A stretch of 64,000 nt of DNA from Panaeolus papilionaceus (GCA_015501605.1 JADNRZ010000006.1:620001-684000); one strand, 5' to 3'; positions 1 through 14,060 are shown, counted from the first letter of the stretch. The notes: a model not told the origin generated them from the letters alone. Translations and numbers: made by a program.

Positions 1-2503
1 AGCATACCAGAGGTCTGGAAGTTCAACAACGACGGCCGCGAATTCCAAGCCGGCGAAACCATGCAGGCTCGAGGCCTCACCGCCCAACATCCAGTAATTC
101 TAATACCCGGCATCATTTCGACAGTCAGTTCTTACCTTCTGTCGACGTCTACCATATTGATCCTTGAATTCCTAGGCTCTAGAATCATGGTCAACGTCAC
201 CTGAATATCGGCCATTCTTTCGCGAGAAGCTATGGGGCGGCTTTAATATGTTATCCCAAGTCACCTTTAAGAAGGACTCTTGGATATCTGCCATGATGCT
301 GGATCCTATAACTGGCCTGGACCCTCCCAATGTCAAGGTTCGTGCTGCGGAAGGTTTGGATGCAGCAAGCTCCTTTGTTCAAGGTTACTGGCTTTGGTAA
401 GCATACCGCATGAATAGTTTGATATCCTAATTTACAGCAGAGTCTCCATCCACTGATCCAGGTCCAAAATCATAGAAAATCTTGCCGTCTTGAACTATGA
501 TACCAATAACTTATTCCTAGCACCCTATGATTGGAGACTTTCGTATTACAACCTTGAGGAACGTGACGGATATTTCTCAAAGCTAAAATCCATCATTGAA
601 GGTCTCAAGTGCGTCATATTGTCTTTTAGACCTTGTTCGACATTTATCCGGACTACTAGACAGCGACAAAAGAAGAAGGTCGTCATCGCCGCACATTCTA
701 TGGGATCCACGGTAGGTTCTATCGTACATATCTAAGCATCTCAACCATATTCACCTTCCTTTAGGTCATGCTTGTAAGTTTAGTTGCTCCTCATCTCGAT
801 AATTGCAGCTCAGTGATCAGCGGATAGTATTTGTGAGATTTCGGTGCTGTCTTTCTTGCCGAATACCCCCTTATCTGCTACAGCTTCAAATGGGTCGAAT
901 CTCCTGACCACGGCAAGGGAGGCCCTACCTGGGTCGAAGTAGGCTGCCTCATTTCTTGTTTGACCCGGCTCTGAGCACTACACAGGACCACATCGACAGC
1001 TACATCACGATTGCTGGAACCCACCTTGTGAGCACAGTTCCTCATATGGAAGATACGTCTTGATTGACCATTCTTCGAAAGGGTGTTGTAAGAACCTTAG
1101 TTGTCCAAAGATAGCGCCCGTCAATTGAGAGTTCATGTGATAGTCCAAAGCTATGGCGGCGTTCCTTTCCGGAGAAATGAAAGATACGGTCCAAATGAAT
1201 CCAGCTGGCGCATATGGTTGGTGCATTACTTGCTCGTATCTATCTATCTAATCGTGCGCGTAGTTTTGGAGCAGTTCTTCTCCCGCAAGGAAAGACAGCG
1301 CCTCTTCCGGTCTTGGGCAGGAAGCGCGAGTCTATGGATGAAAGTAGGTAGAATCCACTGTTTTTCAGAACACTGACACCAATAAGTCATTTTTAGGGTG
1401 GCGACGCCATCTGGGGCAACGCAACTCATGCACCTGATGATGATTGTGATACGCACCACACCCACGGAGAGTTGATCGCCTTCAGAGACGTGCACAGAGG
1501 CGAAAAGACAGCTCAAAACATGACGACCGAAGAGGCGGGCAATTGGATATTACAACATACGCCCACCACTTTCCAGGTAACGCTATTCCCAATTATACAG
1601 CTACCATTTCGTCTTATTTTTCCTGGAGAAAATGATGCAAACGAACTATTCTTATGGAATTGAACGTGACGAAGAGCAACTAAGGCGCAATAATGGAGAT
1701 CACACGAAATGGACAAATCCTTTGGAAATTCAGTAAGACGCCGTGTAATCGAAACTATTTCTGTCTGCTCAGCCGCTATCCAGATTGCCTTTGGCCCCTT
1801 CCATGAAGATGTACTGCGTTTATGGCCACGGAAAAGAAACAGAGGTTAGTTTGTTCGCATAATACTGTCGCTAGTTAACCTAACACCGCCCACAGCGCTC
1901 ATATTGGTAATCCGGCTCTACTTGTAAGTTTCTTGAGATACTGAAATCAAGTTGAATTAAGGTATACCACCGGCACATTCGAGCAAGATGAAACCACGGT
2001 GGGCATTGCCGACGAAGAGTGCCAGGATGACAGCATCGAAGGTTGCACCAATCGGAGACCATTAAATATGCCACTATCACGTAGAAGCTGGATTGATGCA
2101 GCGTATACGAATGAAACGGCTTGGCCAAGGGTGAGGAATGGAGTTAAAATGGGCGAAGGTGATGGCACCGTGAGCTTGCTTAGCCTGGGGGCAATGTGCG
2201 TCGAAGGATGGAAACGCCGTCGATGGAATCCCGCTGGTATCAAAATCACGACAGTCGAGGTAAGCATCAACTCCTTTTTGCTGTGTTGTTAAAGTATGCT
2301 TACGAAGAGGTTTTCAGTTGCCCCATAGGCCCATCGCGACCATTCCGCGCGGAGGAGCTAATACGAGTGACCATGTGGACATTTTGGGTTCTACACGTCT
2401 GAACGAGATTATACTTTCAGTGGCCGGAGGTGCTGGAGAGGAGATACAGGACTCATTCGTTTCCAATATCACGGAATATGTGCGCAAGATACAGTGGGAT
2501 TGA
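1..2503 (+). CDS. LRO1: Phospholipid:diacylglycerol acyltransferase (PDAT), 5' end outside window
   Basis: Moves an acyl chain from a phospholipid to diacylglycerol to make triacylglycerol at the ER; LCAT/Lro1 family. The reading begins in the conserved HPVILIPGIIST block at 91-120. The nucleophile elbow AHSMGS follows near 690, then AGTHLGVSKAMAAFLSGEM around 1010-1170, the acidic GDGTVSLLSLG near 2160 and the late histidine in SDHVDILGS near 2370. The protein ends in RKIQWD with TGA at 2503. The N-terminal cytosolic/TM part lies left of base 1. The family match is clear only if very small exons are used: 765-773 (9 nt), 828-832 (5 nt), 1082-1087 (6 nt) and 1896-1906 (11 nt). With them the frame is open throughout and every family block is kept, so the gene looks intact. 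The 3' end converges on the next gene with a 67 bp gap. Family call is firm; splice sites are by eye. Confidence 0.9.
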
Positions 2504-2570
2504 TTTATCTCGGATATACTATATAATGGTTACTAACTATAATTTACAATGGTCTTGACAATAATGACAT

Positions 2571-3590
2571 TTATTCTACAATGAAATCCTGAACAGACGC
2601 ATCCAGTTTGACATCGTATATGTTAGCTATCCGGATTCTATTCCACGCTTCGCTAACTCGATCTGCGTATGAGATGATTCTGTCACTAAAATCGTCAAGG
2701 TTTTGAAGTTGGTGCTGTTCAGCAAAGTCCGAAGTTTCCATTAACTCGCGAATGGCTTGTCTAGAGTAAGGTTGATGGGTATGTCGTACTCGAAAGCCAA
2801 ACGGGGTACATACCCTTCCTGCTGTAGGTCCTCGGCAGATGCAAAGGTGGCATTCATGTATTTTACGCAAGTCTCGGCCGCGCTCTTGAATATTTTTCGC
2901 TCCTCGGGCTTGAGGTCGTGTTGAAACTTGAGTGCGGGTGTTTCAATGATTTTGGGGTGGTCTTCCAGGAATGCAAAGTATTGGTTCCAACGAATCCAAA
3001 ATTCAGTATTGGACTTTTGGAGCCATTTGTGACAAATATCCTAGATAAATGTTTAAATTGGGGTATAGAATAGAACTAGGAGAATACTTGCAACACGGCA
3101 ACAAAAGGCGATGATCTTGATGAATAACATTCGCATAGTTGGGTTGTCATCGTGGAATTGGTTGAAGAAATCCTTATCATCATCTAGTAGAGTTGGAACG
3201 CCTGGTTTTTCATTTACATCGAAATACTCGTGAAGCACGAGAATTTCGGTTATCTTGCTTATCATAAACATGCGATAAAATTCAATCATGGCAAGTAGAT
3301 CGAGAATTTGTGGGGTAAGTCTGGTTTGGAAATGGGGACATATCATTGATTTTAGGGCGAAAGAATAAATTTCGAGGGGTAAAGCACGACCTGTGAATTG
3401 TTTTTGAACATCTGGTGCGAGACTCTGAAGGATTTCTGCGAGTTTTTTAACATAAGCATTTGAACTTGAACTTGAAGCTGAGAAGCACAAATTCACCTAT
3501 CTTGCGCATAGTTTCTTCTTTTCGTGCATCTGCATCTAGAGTCGTGTCGAAATGGTCAAATTCTCCGATAACTCTTCTGAAAACATCCAT
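2571..3590 (-). CDS. Uncharacterised helical protein
   Basis: I do not recognise the family. The model begins MDVFRRVIGEF at 3590; a nearby upstream ATG is out of frame. It runs through four exons and ends ASVQDFIVE. The first intron (61 nt, about 3435-3495) joins MRKI to EILQSLAPDV. The second is best explained as a 51 nt GC-AG intron at 3041-3091. The third is a normal GT-AG intron near 2765-2815. The product is rich in Leu, Ile, Glu, Lys and aromatic residues, with a conserved-looking acidic block LLDDDKDFFNQFHDD and a later tract HDLKPEERKIFKSAAE. This suggests an all-helical soluble protein. No signal peptide or membrane segment is evident. CACGTG (3665-3670) lies about 75 bp upstream of the start. 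Coding status rests on long, protein-like exons that join in frame. Confidence 0.6.
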
Positions 3591-4135
3591 GATGACATAG
3601 ATTCAAGTTGAACCAGATGAACAGTGAACACGATCATGTGTAGGAGCACCCGTGTTGTCACAATCACGTGAGTGCATGTCACGTCATTAGGACGCGTCAT
3701 TTCGAGTGCTCATGACTGGAGATTGATTTGGAACTTCTACTCCTGTCTGGAAAGTGAGTATTTCCAGAAGGAATTTGCGGATATGTATGAATAAAGTGAG
3801 ACATGCTTCGAGGACCCAGAAGTTACAAGTAAAGAAGCTAAAAAAAAATAAGAAAAAAAAGCGGGAATAATAAGACCCTTTTATTCTGAATCTTGTCGAG
3901 ATTGTTATATATTTATTTTGACAGAAACTGTCTGAAATAGTTTGAGTTTAAACTGTCGTTTGAGCAGTTCGGTGTCCGCGGGTAGCAGTGAATTCTGGAA
4001 TGACCAGGTGGATATATCCCAAAATGGAAATTAGCCTTCCTTTACAAGTCTTCTCAACATTTCTTCAGCACCTATAAAGACCTTTTGCTCTCTTGGAACC
4101 ACTCTCTATCTGTCTTTCTTTCCTTCCCCTTCCTA
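3591..4135. other. Divergent intergenic region between the helical protein and the halogenase
   Basis: No ORF worth calling. It holds a CACGTG E-box (3665-3670), a nearby CACGTCAT motif (about 3680-3687) and an A-rich tract around 3840-3858. The last 100 bases before the halogenase start are pyrimidine-rich, as is common in fungal promoters. Confidence 0.4.
3665..3670. promoter_or_regulatory. CACGTG E-box palindrome
   Basis: Exact CACGTG, followed 10 bases later by CACGTCAT. It lies 75 bp upstream of the start of the minus-strand helical-protein gene and about 470 bp upstream of the halogenase. bHLH factors bind this core in fungi; function here is inferred only. Confidence 0.3.
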
Positions 4136-6412
<2,277 letters not shown>

Positions 6413-6778
6413 AAACATCTTACATGCTCTTCATTTATCTCAGGACTCTCGTTTTCTCATCAGGTTCAGCAGCTTGTTACGACTTTTCACGAAATGATTA
6501 CCAATGTAGCCACTAGTATTCCGCGATATTTTTCTCTATCAGCATCTTTCTCCCTCCATGTGTATATCGTCGACATTGTCTCATCGTACCTCGAGAAGTG
6601 TAGCACTACCTCGTCTTATTTTTAATGTTCTAACTTTCTCGCATGTCTTTTTCTTTGAACATTTTTACCACTGCCCACACCCCATTCTTTTTGTACATAC
6701 ATTTCATCGGATTGGATGTCCCACATAGATTCCAAAATATATCTAGCCTCTACCATGGTGCTACAAAAAAGGGTGGTC
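6413..6778. other. Convergent 3' intergenic spacer
   Basis: Holds the 3' untranslated regions of the halogenase and the DUF300 gene, T-rich on the plus strand. I see no gene or repeat in it. Confidence 0.5.
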
Positions 6779-9700
6779 CTAGTCAACATAAAAATACAGG
6801 CAGGAAGCTGTCAAATCGTAGCCTAAAGCTGTCATGAAGAAGTCGTGAAGAGTCGTTATATCGTCAAGTGTCTCGTGCAGGTGAGCGGCGATGACTGGAG
6901 GTTGCACTGGGGGTAGAATTGGATGCACCCACTGTATACAAATCTGTGGATGCGGGCTCTGGAGGTGGGGGGACCATTGATAGGCTTCGGCGAATTCACT
7001 TTCCGCCTTAGGATGTATGAGAGAACGCAACCAACGAGAGCCATGATCTCCATTGGTGCGGCTTGTAGGTGGACTTATTGGAGATGTTTGTGAGTCATTG
7101 TGGGTCTTGCTTCGTGGACCAGGTGAGATTTGAGATGGAGGGTTCGATTCAATAATATTGGTTGCGAAATGTCTCGAGACCGGGCCGTATCTATCACCTG
7201 TGCCATATGTGGGATCAGGCATAGAAGTAGAAGACCCGGTAATAGGTATCAATTTGGGTAAATTTGGCTGCGGGGAAAAGGGCAAGGGGTATGCAAGTTT
7301 GGGAGCGTATAGAACTTGATGTTCATCGCGACGACCTGATGTTCTCGCACTGGCAGGTTCCTCAGTGAGAAGGGATATCTGCTCGCACACTTCTGCGTCT
7401 AGGGTGGTTCTAGCAGGTCGGTGTTTAGATGGTGAGAGAACACCAGTGTGGGCATCGGTGTCATAGCCGTTATTGGTGTGGTAATTATGAGGGACAATGT
7501 CGTATGGACTGGCTTGATGCTCATGAGTAAGAAGGCTCCGTAATCGTTGATGGTTTGCTGATACGTCATTGTCTATTTCTGCTTCTTGTCGGGTGATGGA
7601 TAGACGATTATAAACTGTGCGCCACCAAGGAAGCCTCGTTACAGGAGGGCCATCATAATCGTGATATCGGATGAGACGCTCCAGGGGTTCCGGGTATGCT
7701 GCATATGTATAGAGAGAGGATAAAAAAAATTGAGCCAATCAGAATCAGACCGATCATGACGAGGCTTCAGAATTGTGTATACCTGTTGGATGACCTAGTT
7801 TCTCCAGTTCCCGATCTATCCTAACCTGAAGGCCCTCACTTCTGTCTCGTCTGGGATGCCCAATTCCTATGTGGTGGTCAAGAGGGCCTAAGCCTAACCA
7901 CTGCCGTCGACCCTCAACTTCATATGCTTGGTCAATATGAACTTCGACAGAGGGGAAAACCAAGGCATTGATGTCCTCTTGGGAATCATGAGAACGATGG
8001 GAGCTTTCCACTGGTGCTCTTTGCTCCCTCGATCGGCCAAATGCACCCTCGTAGTGCGCTGTTCTCCGGACTTTGAAATCAGGCTTGGGTTCCCTGCCTC
8101 GAGCCTTGTCAATCAGGTAGACGCATCCAACCCAAATTTCACGAAACGTTTCACGGAAGTCCATTGCGTGACCCAGTGATCGCCATTGTGGGGTTTGTGA
8201 GGGTGGTAACAAGTCTGGTGGTATTGGTTCCCGATATGGCTTGTAAGTGAATGCCTTGATATGCAGAAAGGCGAAAAGCCTGGGTAACGCAGCAATTAGG
8301 AGACCGTTCGGTTGAAAGAGTAGTGTCTTACATCATCTCAAACGTCTCCAAAACTGCTCCGATGCCAATGTTTATGTCCTCCGCTGTCATGAAATCGGAC
8401 TGAATTGACATGTCAGTCTCTGATAGACCGAACACGGAGCTTCTCTACTGCTTACCCCTTTGATCACGCCCATCATGCTGAGCAAGGATAAAAAGGTAGC
8501 TTGCCAGAATGTTAAAAATACTACGGAGACTGGTTAACCATGAAATGGAGCATGAGTACAACATGGCTTACCGACGGCTTTGACGGAGAAAAGTTTGAGG
8601 AGTGGCTTATGAGGGGCTAACTCTTTAGCCACGACAACATATAGCTGAATTAAACAAAACATCGCAATTGTGACGGACAGGGAAATAACGATCATGATCT
8701 GAGGGAATTTAAAGGATCGGACATTAAGCCAATGAGAGAGAAAGGAAGAACGAACCCAGATGTGACCCCATCCCAAACCCCATGAAGATTCGCAATACAA
8801 ACCCATGTAATCCAAGACGACTGCTGCAAGTGTTGTGCTACGAGAGCGACATGTTAGTGATATATGGTCAATTCAGAACGGAAGCGATCGCACGTTGGCC
8901 GGATCACACAGTACTGCAGCACGCCCCACTTCATTAATTGCAAGAAATAGAGACCATCCTACAACGTGGGGCGTTAGATATTTGGAGGTACGATCGTAAG
9001 AATGGTAGAGTGGTTGACCTTGGGCTTCCATTTCACGAAACTAAGTGGGAAAACCCACTTGGCCAATTTCTTTCTTTTTCTGAGGGTAATCTTATCTGCT
9101 TCCTTGGAGAGCCCAGCCTTCATAAAAATGCGCTTCTGCTCCTCGTCATCGTGTGAAAGATACATCAGGAGCAGGTAGAAGAACGCTGTAAGGACGATGG
9201 CTTCGTAGGCATCACGGACCAGGATCAAAGGGGTAGAATGATTCTATGAGCCATATTAAATCAATTATGTGACAATGTATTATGAGAGGCGAAAGCTTAC
9301 CCAGAATATGAAGGATGCGAAACTAATGATTGCATACAATGGGACCATGAAAAGAAGCCGGACGATATCTAGATAGAGCTCAAAAAAATACCCGTAGTAG
9401 TCCTGAAGCACCTTACATCTTTGCTCTCGTTTCTAAACGGCGCAACCATCTCTCAGTTATTGCTGAAGCTTGAGAGTAAGGACGAGTAACTCACGTTAGT
9501 ATACCACTGAAGATGCTTCCGCACGAGCCAGAATGAAACTATCATCGCTACAAGAGCAAAACACCCAGAGACTATCCAGCCAATCTAACACGGGGAGTCT
9601 TAGTTTTTCTGTATATGTAAAGCACGAATTCCTACATGATAAGCTAAACCGGATTGTCAGCCAGTAGACAAGGCCAGAGGTTAATCAAAGTTCGATGCGC

Positions 9701-9804
9701 GTACCTTGAAAAACGATGTTCCCATTCTGAAACAACGGAGGCGGCTCGTGAGGAGCAAGTTCCTTATGACAAAGTCCATCCTCTGGTTCCGTATGATTGG
9801 ACAT
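6779..9804 (-). CDS. DUF300 / organic solute transporter Ost-alpha (TMEM184-like) membrane protein
   Basis: Multi-pass membrane protein of the DUF300/Solute_trans_a family. The start MSNHTEPEDG at 9804 leads to IGWIVSGCFALVAMIVSFW (TM1) and HLQWYTNKREQRYIVRLLFM. The family signature RDAYEAIVLTAFFYLLLMYL follows near 9180, then MKWGVLQYCVIRPT, a TM around MIVISLSVTIAMFCLIQLYV, MMGVIKG and the AEDINIGIGAVLETFEMM segment. The last exons (8200-6779) are a long hydrophilic, Pro/Ser/His-rich cytosolic tail that looks disordered. An 8 nt micro-exon at 9636-9643 restores the frame between FQ and HIGWIV. The family includes vertebrate bile-acid transporter subunits and fungal proteins of unclear role, so a specific substrate cannot be given. 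The gene converges on the halogenase. Confidence 0.85.
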
Positions 9805-10320
9805 TTGATCAGTCTCTAGTTATAGTTCAAAGAGTTGACTGGAAAGACTCGTGCAGGAGGCTCAGGCCACCAGAGGTTGATCGTAATGGTCGTGGAGTCG
9901 TGAATGTTCGTTAAAATAAAGCAAAAAAATACATAAATCAGTAGGAGTTTATATTTCTCCGTCGGCTGCTTGGCTGTTCAAGCCAACCGAACGAGGGTAT
10001 ATGCTGAACAACCAAACGGCTTATGGTAGTGATTGTGAAGGGAGGATGATTGCCCCACAGCGCCAAGCACCTGCCTTAATGTTCTATTTTTGGATGTCCC
10101 TGACCACATGCCACTTGCAAAACAAACGAACATATCTTCTTCTTCACCTTCATGAACTTTACTAAAGGCCGTCCAACGGTGTAAAAATATAATCATCGCA
10201 GTACGGCTTTCCTCTTCTATCCTTGGAGATAACGACCGTTGACACATGTAAGGGGAGTCTATTGTGTCATATATGGCTTCGCAGCTAATTTTCTTGTGGA
10301 CTTTTAGGAACTACCATTGC
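9805..10320. other. Upstream region of the DUF300 gene
   Basis: No supported gene. A 90-codon minus-strand frame at 9978-10247 has no domain I recognise. It could be the tail of the decayed gene just to its right. Confidence 0.35.
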
Positions 10321-10330
10321 GATACCAGCG

Positions 10331-11030
10331 CTACGTAACTAAGCTTTCGATAAGTGCATGCCAGTGATTAACTTCAAATGTGTTAGCGATGCAAAGAAGG
10401 CGTAATTGTATCGCTGCATTGACGGTATTGCTCCAACCATATTCTCTTTTAATATTTCCATCATGAAATTCTATGAGGTATTTCACCAACTGAATCACTC
10501 TAGACATAATCTCGCTACAAAAATACTGTCCAGGCCAAACATCATGGGACATAAAATGCAATCCTTTGATATAAATGAATCGCCATCTTCTTCTCCGGAA
10601 GTACAGCCGGATTGTGAAGCTCAAGTTCATCTGCTTCGAACAATTATTTTTCTAACCTGCCACCTGGTCAACCAAACTGGTTTTCCATGAAATAGTGTTC
10701 CCAATCTCACGCCCAATATCTATCACAGCTTCGTCTGCTTCTTTCCTCAGTAAATCCGCTTAATCTTCTTGCTTGAAATGCGATCGATGTATTTTTGTAG
10801 GTGACTAAATTAACGGAGCGTCTATCAACCTGCCATGTCATGACTTCCCACCTCTATGGCGATAACTCTGGCCTGAATATAACTAATCCAGGGATTTAAA
10901 CCTTTACGTAGGCAAAAATTTCTTTCCAAAAAATGAATGCTCTATTGTAAATGGTAGGCAAGATCCATAAACCGCCCCCAACACCGGGCCACCGAAGCTT
11001 TGATATTTCTGTCGGACTAAAGTCAAATGA
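10331..11030 (-). pseudogene. Decayed protein-coding remnant, family not recognised
   Basis: Several minus-strand stretches read like real protein but do not join into one gene. They are a block with EISKLRWPGVGGGLWILP (about 11020-10940), one with ARVIAIEVGSHDMAG (about 10870-10825), LQKYIDRISSKKIKRI (about 10798-10752), EADEAVIDIGREIGNTISW (about 10738-10685), LHNPAVLPEKKMAIHLYQ (about 10620-10567) and YFCSEIMSRVIQLVKYLIEF ending in a TAG near 10331. Gaps between blocks are too short (about 20-45 nt) for normal introns here, and the blocks change frame and meet stops. This pattern fits a gene broken by small indels. I cannot name the family. An expressed gene with unusual splicing is the alternative. 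Confidence 0.35.
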
Positions 11031-11175
11031 CGCCGTTAGTATCCCTCAACGATTTTAGGACATAAATACTCCACCCCACCAGACACCTCATGTGCCAGGC
11101 TTCCTGGCCATATGGAGGGGACTTCTGTTTCAGGGTTCGTCCCAAAAAGTTGGAAGGTTACCCAGGAACAGAAAC

Positions 11176-11181
11176 TATAAA
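11176..11181 (+). promoter_or_regulatory. TATA box of the S10 carboxypeptidase gene
   Basis: TATAAA in the context ACTATAAAGC, 62 bp upstream of the predicted ATG at 11243. The position suits a fungal core promoter. Confidence 0.45.
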
Positions 11182-11242
11182 GCTGGTGGATATGTTTGAA
11201 GCTGCAAGACACGCAAACATCATAGCTCAATACAGCATTAAC

Positions 11243-13823
11243 ATGCGCAGACTTCTGACTGCTTTTGTAGCGCTTGCCGTCGTACAGATTGGTTGTGCCC
11301 AGAGTGCCATGGAAGGTCTCCAGAATGCAATGGACATCCAACGCGAGCAGATTTCACGCATGCAGAATTTCATGGAATCCGATGCCGTCCCAAAGCGAGG
11401 CCCACCTAGCAGCCCCACGACGTCTACCATCACATTTTCAAACCCTGCCGCCAAAAAGTTTTTTGTTGATGGGACCAAGATTCCTGACGGTAAGTAGATA
11501 CAATTTGAGCTAACCTCGTCCTACAACAGCTGATCGATAATATGCAGTCAAATTCGATGCAGGGCCTTCCTGGTCTGGCCTTATGCCCATCTCTGGCGCC
11601 AAAAATGAGACGAGGAAGCTCTTCTTCTGGTACTACTCCTCTCCTCCTTCAAGTCATCCCTTTAATTTCATATTACCAGGTTCTGGCCCACAACTGACCC
11701 GGTAAACACAAAGGATCTCGTATTCTGGACTAATGGTAAAAATCTGATGTCTAATTTTGAACGCGTCTAATTGCCACATCTTTATACGATAGGTGGACCT
11801 GGTTGTTCATCCTTAGAGGGCTTCTTGCAAGAGAATGGACCAATTTGTAAGTGGTAAAGTTAAATAAAGCCCATTGCGATCGACTTTAACAAATTTGGTG
11901 CGACCAGCGTGGTCCTGGGGTCAAGCAGAGCCGACTCCGTGAGCCCCCTCTCCCGCACCTTCGCAATCCAGTAACTCTTATTCACAGTATATCATTTTAG
12001 TAATCCTTGGTCTTGGACGAAGTTGTCCCATGTTTTATGGGTCGAACAGCCTGTTGGGGTGAGTGTGCTTGTCTGATATTGTCGCATGTAACATTGACCT
12101 GGCGTCAAGACTGGCTTCAGTCAAGGCACTCCCGATATTTCAAATGATGACGAACTAGGCGCTGAGCTCATGGGCTTTCTTGAGCAATTCTTGGAAGTGT
12201 TTAAGGAACTGAAGGGCAACAACTTGTGGCTCACGGGCGAGAGTGTGAGTATTTGCAAACTGTGGTTATTTTAGCAAAGCGTTAACAGGTTTTACACAGT
12301 ACGCAGGATTTTGTGAGTAAAATGATTTATACTGCATTGATTTGCATAGCTAACGGCGTCAAAGATGTCCCCTACATTGCGAACTGGATTTACGAACATC
12401 CTGGACTCGACCTTGCACTCAAAGGAATATGGATCGCAGATCCATCTCTGACTTACGGCGCCGTGCAGCAAGAAATACCTGCCCTTCGCTTTGCACAGGT
12501 AGCTATCGTGGACTGGGTAGAGCGAGGAGGGGTTATTTAATTTACCTCTTTCATCTAGGCGAACAAGAATCTTTTCCCCTTCAATAGCACGTTTTGGGGA
12601 CAGCTCCAACAGATTTCTGACACCTGTGGTTACACCAACTATCTCGACAAATATGTAACATATCCACCAGCTGGCCCCCTTCCTCTTGTTGGTACGAATG
12701 GCACGTTCACCACGACCTCCAGTTGCCGCATTCACTCACCCATCCAACGTGCTGTTGGGGTGTACGTACATGATCTCTCTATCCCTTTCTGTTTTTAATC
12801 AATGCAACTAGGCTTAACCCCGTGTTTGATGTATATCGGTGCGCTATTGCCTTTGCGTAAGCTCGTACGAAACCAAATCTAACGTGAATAGTGTCTCTGA
12901 TACTTGGCCTAACCTTTGTAAGAACCTGCAATTCTTGTTGTGACCTATTCTAACACCGGCGGTATTATCTTAGGGAGTGTCTTGGGGTTCCCTCGAGCAA
13001 CCCAGGAATTTGTCTACTTTAATCGGTATGTAACCCGATTCGTTGCACTTGTTCACCAAACCTGACGCCCTTGTCCGTCAGAACTGATGTAAAGCTATCG
13101 CCGATTTGAAACCTTATCAAAAAAAAAGTTGAATGAATGTGCTTCAACAGGTTCAAGATGCCATTCATGCCCCTCATATTAATTGGAATTCTTGCGCCAA
13201 CGGGGCAGTTTACGTTAACCCTGCTACTGGGGGGTCTGGCAGAGACACGTCGATTGCTTCCACTCTCAGTGTGTTGCCGAATGTAATCGACAAATCCGTG
13301 CGAACTGTTATTGTTCATGGGCTCGCTGTAAGCTCGGTCATTCAAGAGATTTATTTACACAATAATTGATCCTTCGTTCGCAGGACTATATCTTAATTGC
13401 AGAAGGAACGAGAATTGCCATTCAGTAAGAACCTTCTTTCCTTTAAATTTCCATCGTATCCGAATAATCCACGCATCTAGAAACATGACATGGGGCGGCG
13501 CGCAAGGCTTCCAAACGCCTATCAAGGAAGAGAGCTTCACCGTCAAGAATATGGGGGTTTATGGCAATATGCACACGGAGCGAAAGCTTACTTGTAAGAG
13601 AGATATTCCTTTGCAACTTGCAAGAGGTATTGCGTATTTATGTGTTCCTTTGCGGTTATTAGATGTGGAATTCTTCTTTAGCGGTCATATGACACCTCGT
13701 ATGTATATTTCGATTGAAGTCATCAGAGGGAATGCTGATGATATATTGGTAGAATTCGTCCCTTGGGCTGCATTCAACACAATGTCTTATCTGCTGGGAA
13801 GACAAGATTCTCCTAGTTCTTAG
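11243..13823 (+). CDS. Secreted serine carboxypeptidase, peptidase family S10
   Basis: Secreted or vacuolar exopeptidase removing C-terminal residues at acid pH. The start at 11243 gives signal peptide MRRLLTAFVALAVVQIGCAQ. Upstream in-frame codons exist, but this start puts the hydrophobic core at the N terminus and 62 bp after a TATA box. Family blocks in order: FFWFWPTTDP, WTNGGPGCSSLEGF, NPWSWTKLSHVLWVEQPVG, the nucleophile LTGESYAGFYVPYIA, FNRTDVQDAIHAPHINW, the aspartate block IVHGLADYILIAEGTRIAI and the histidine block FFSGHMTPQFVPWAAF. All three catalytic residues are present. Two tiny exons are required: 12300-12312 (13 nt, YAGF just after the catalytic Ser) and 13082-13088 (7 nt, TD). 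Without the latter the gene seems frameshifted. Several Asn-x-Ser/Thr sites suit a secreted glycoprotein. The protein ends LGRQDSPSS. Confidence 0.92.
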
Positions 13824-14060
13824 GTGGAAGGTCCAATAAAAAAAATAAGACAGAAGCTTGTACTTAACGTTGTATGACACAATGATCACTAGAATTACCA
13901 AACAGGGAATCGGCCGAGATTAGATTGTAGATTAAAAAGGTCACGTTAACTGATGATTGGGTTATTTAAGTTAGCAGAGCTTTCATTTCTATCCCGTCCC
14001 CTCTCTTTCTCCTTTTTACCCTCATCTTCTCTCTACTCTAACTGTCTTGACACAGGAGTT

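Noticed and set aside
765..1150. LRO1 as a frameshifted pseudogene
   Set aside because: Micro-exons with proper splice borders give an uninterrupted, family-like protein.
3838..3860. A-rich tract as a retrotransposon poly(A) tail
   Set aside because: No coding remnant or target-site duplication is seen beside it.
13019..13140. Frameshift in the S10 carboxypeptidase
   Set aside because: The frame is restored by the 7 nt exon at 13082-13088, so no mutation is needed.
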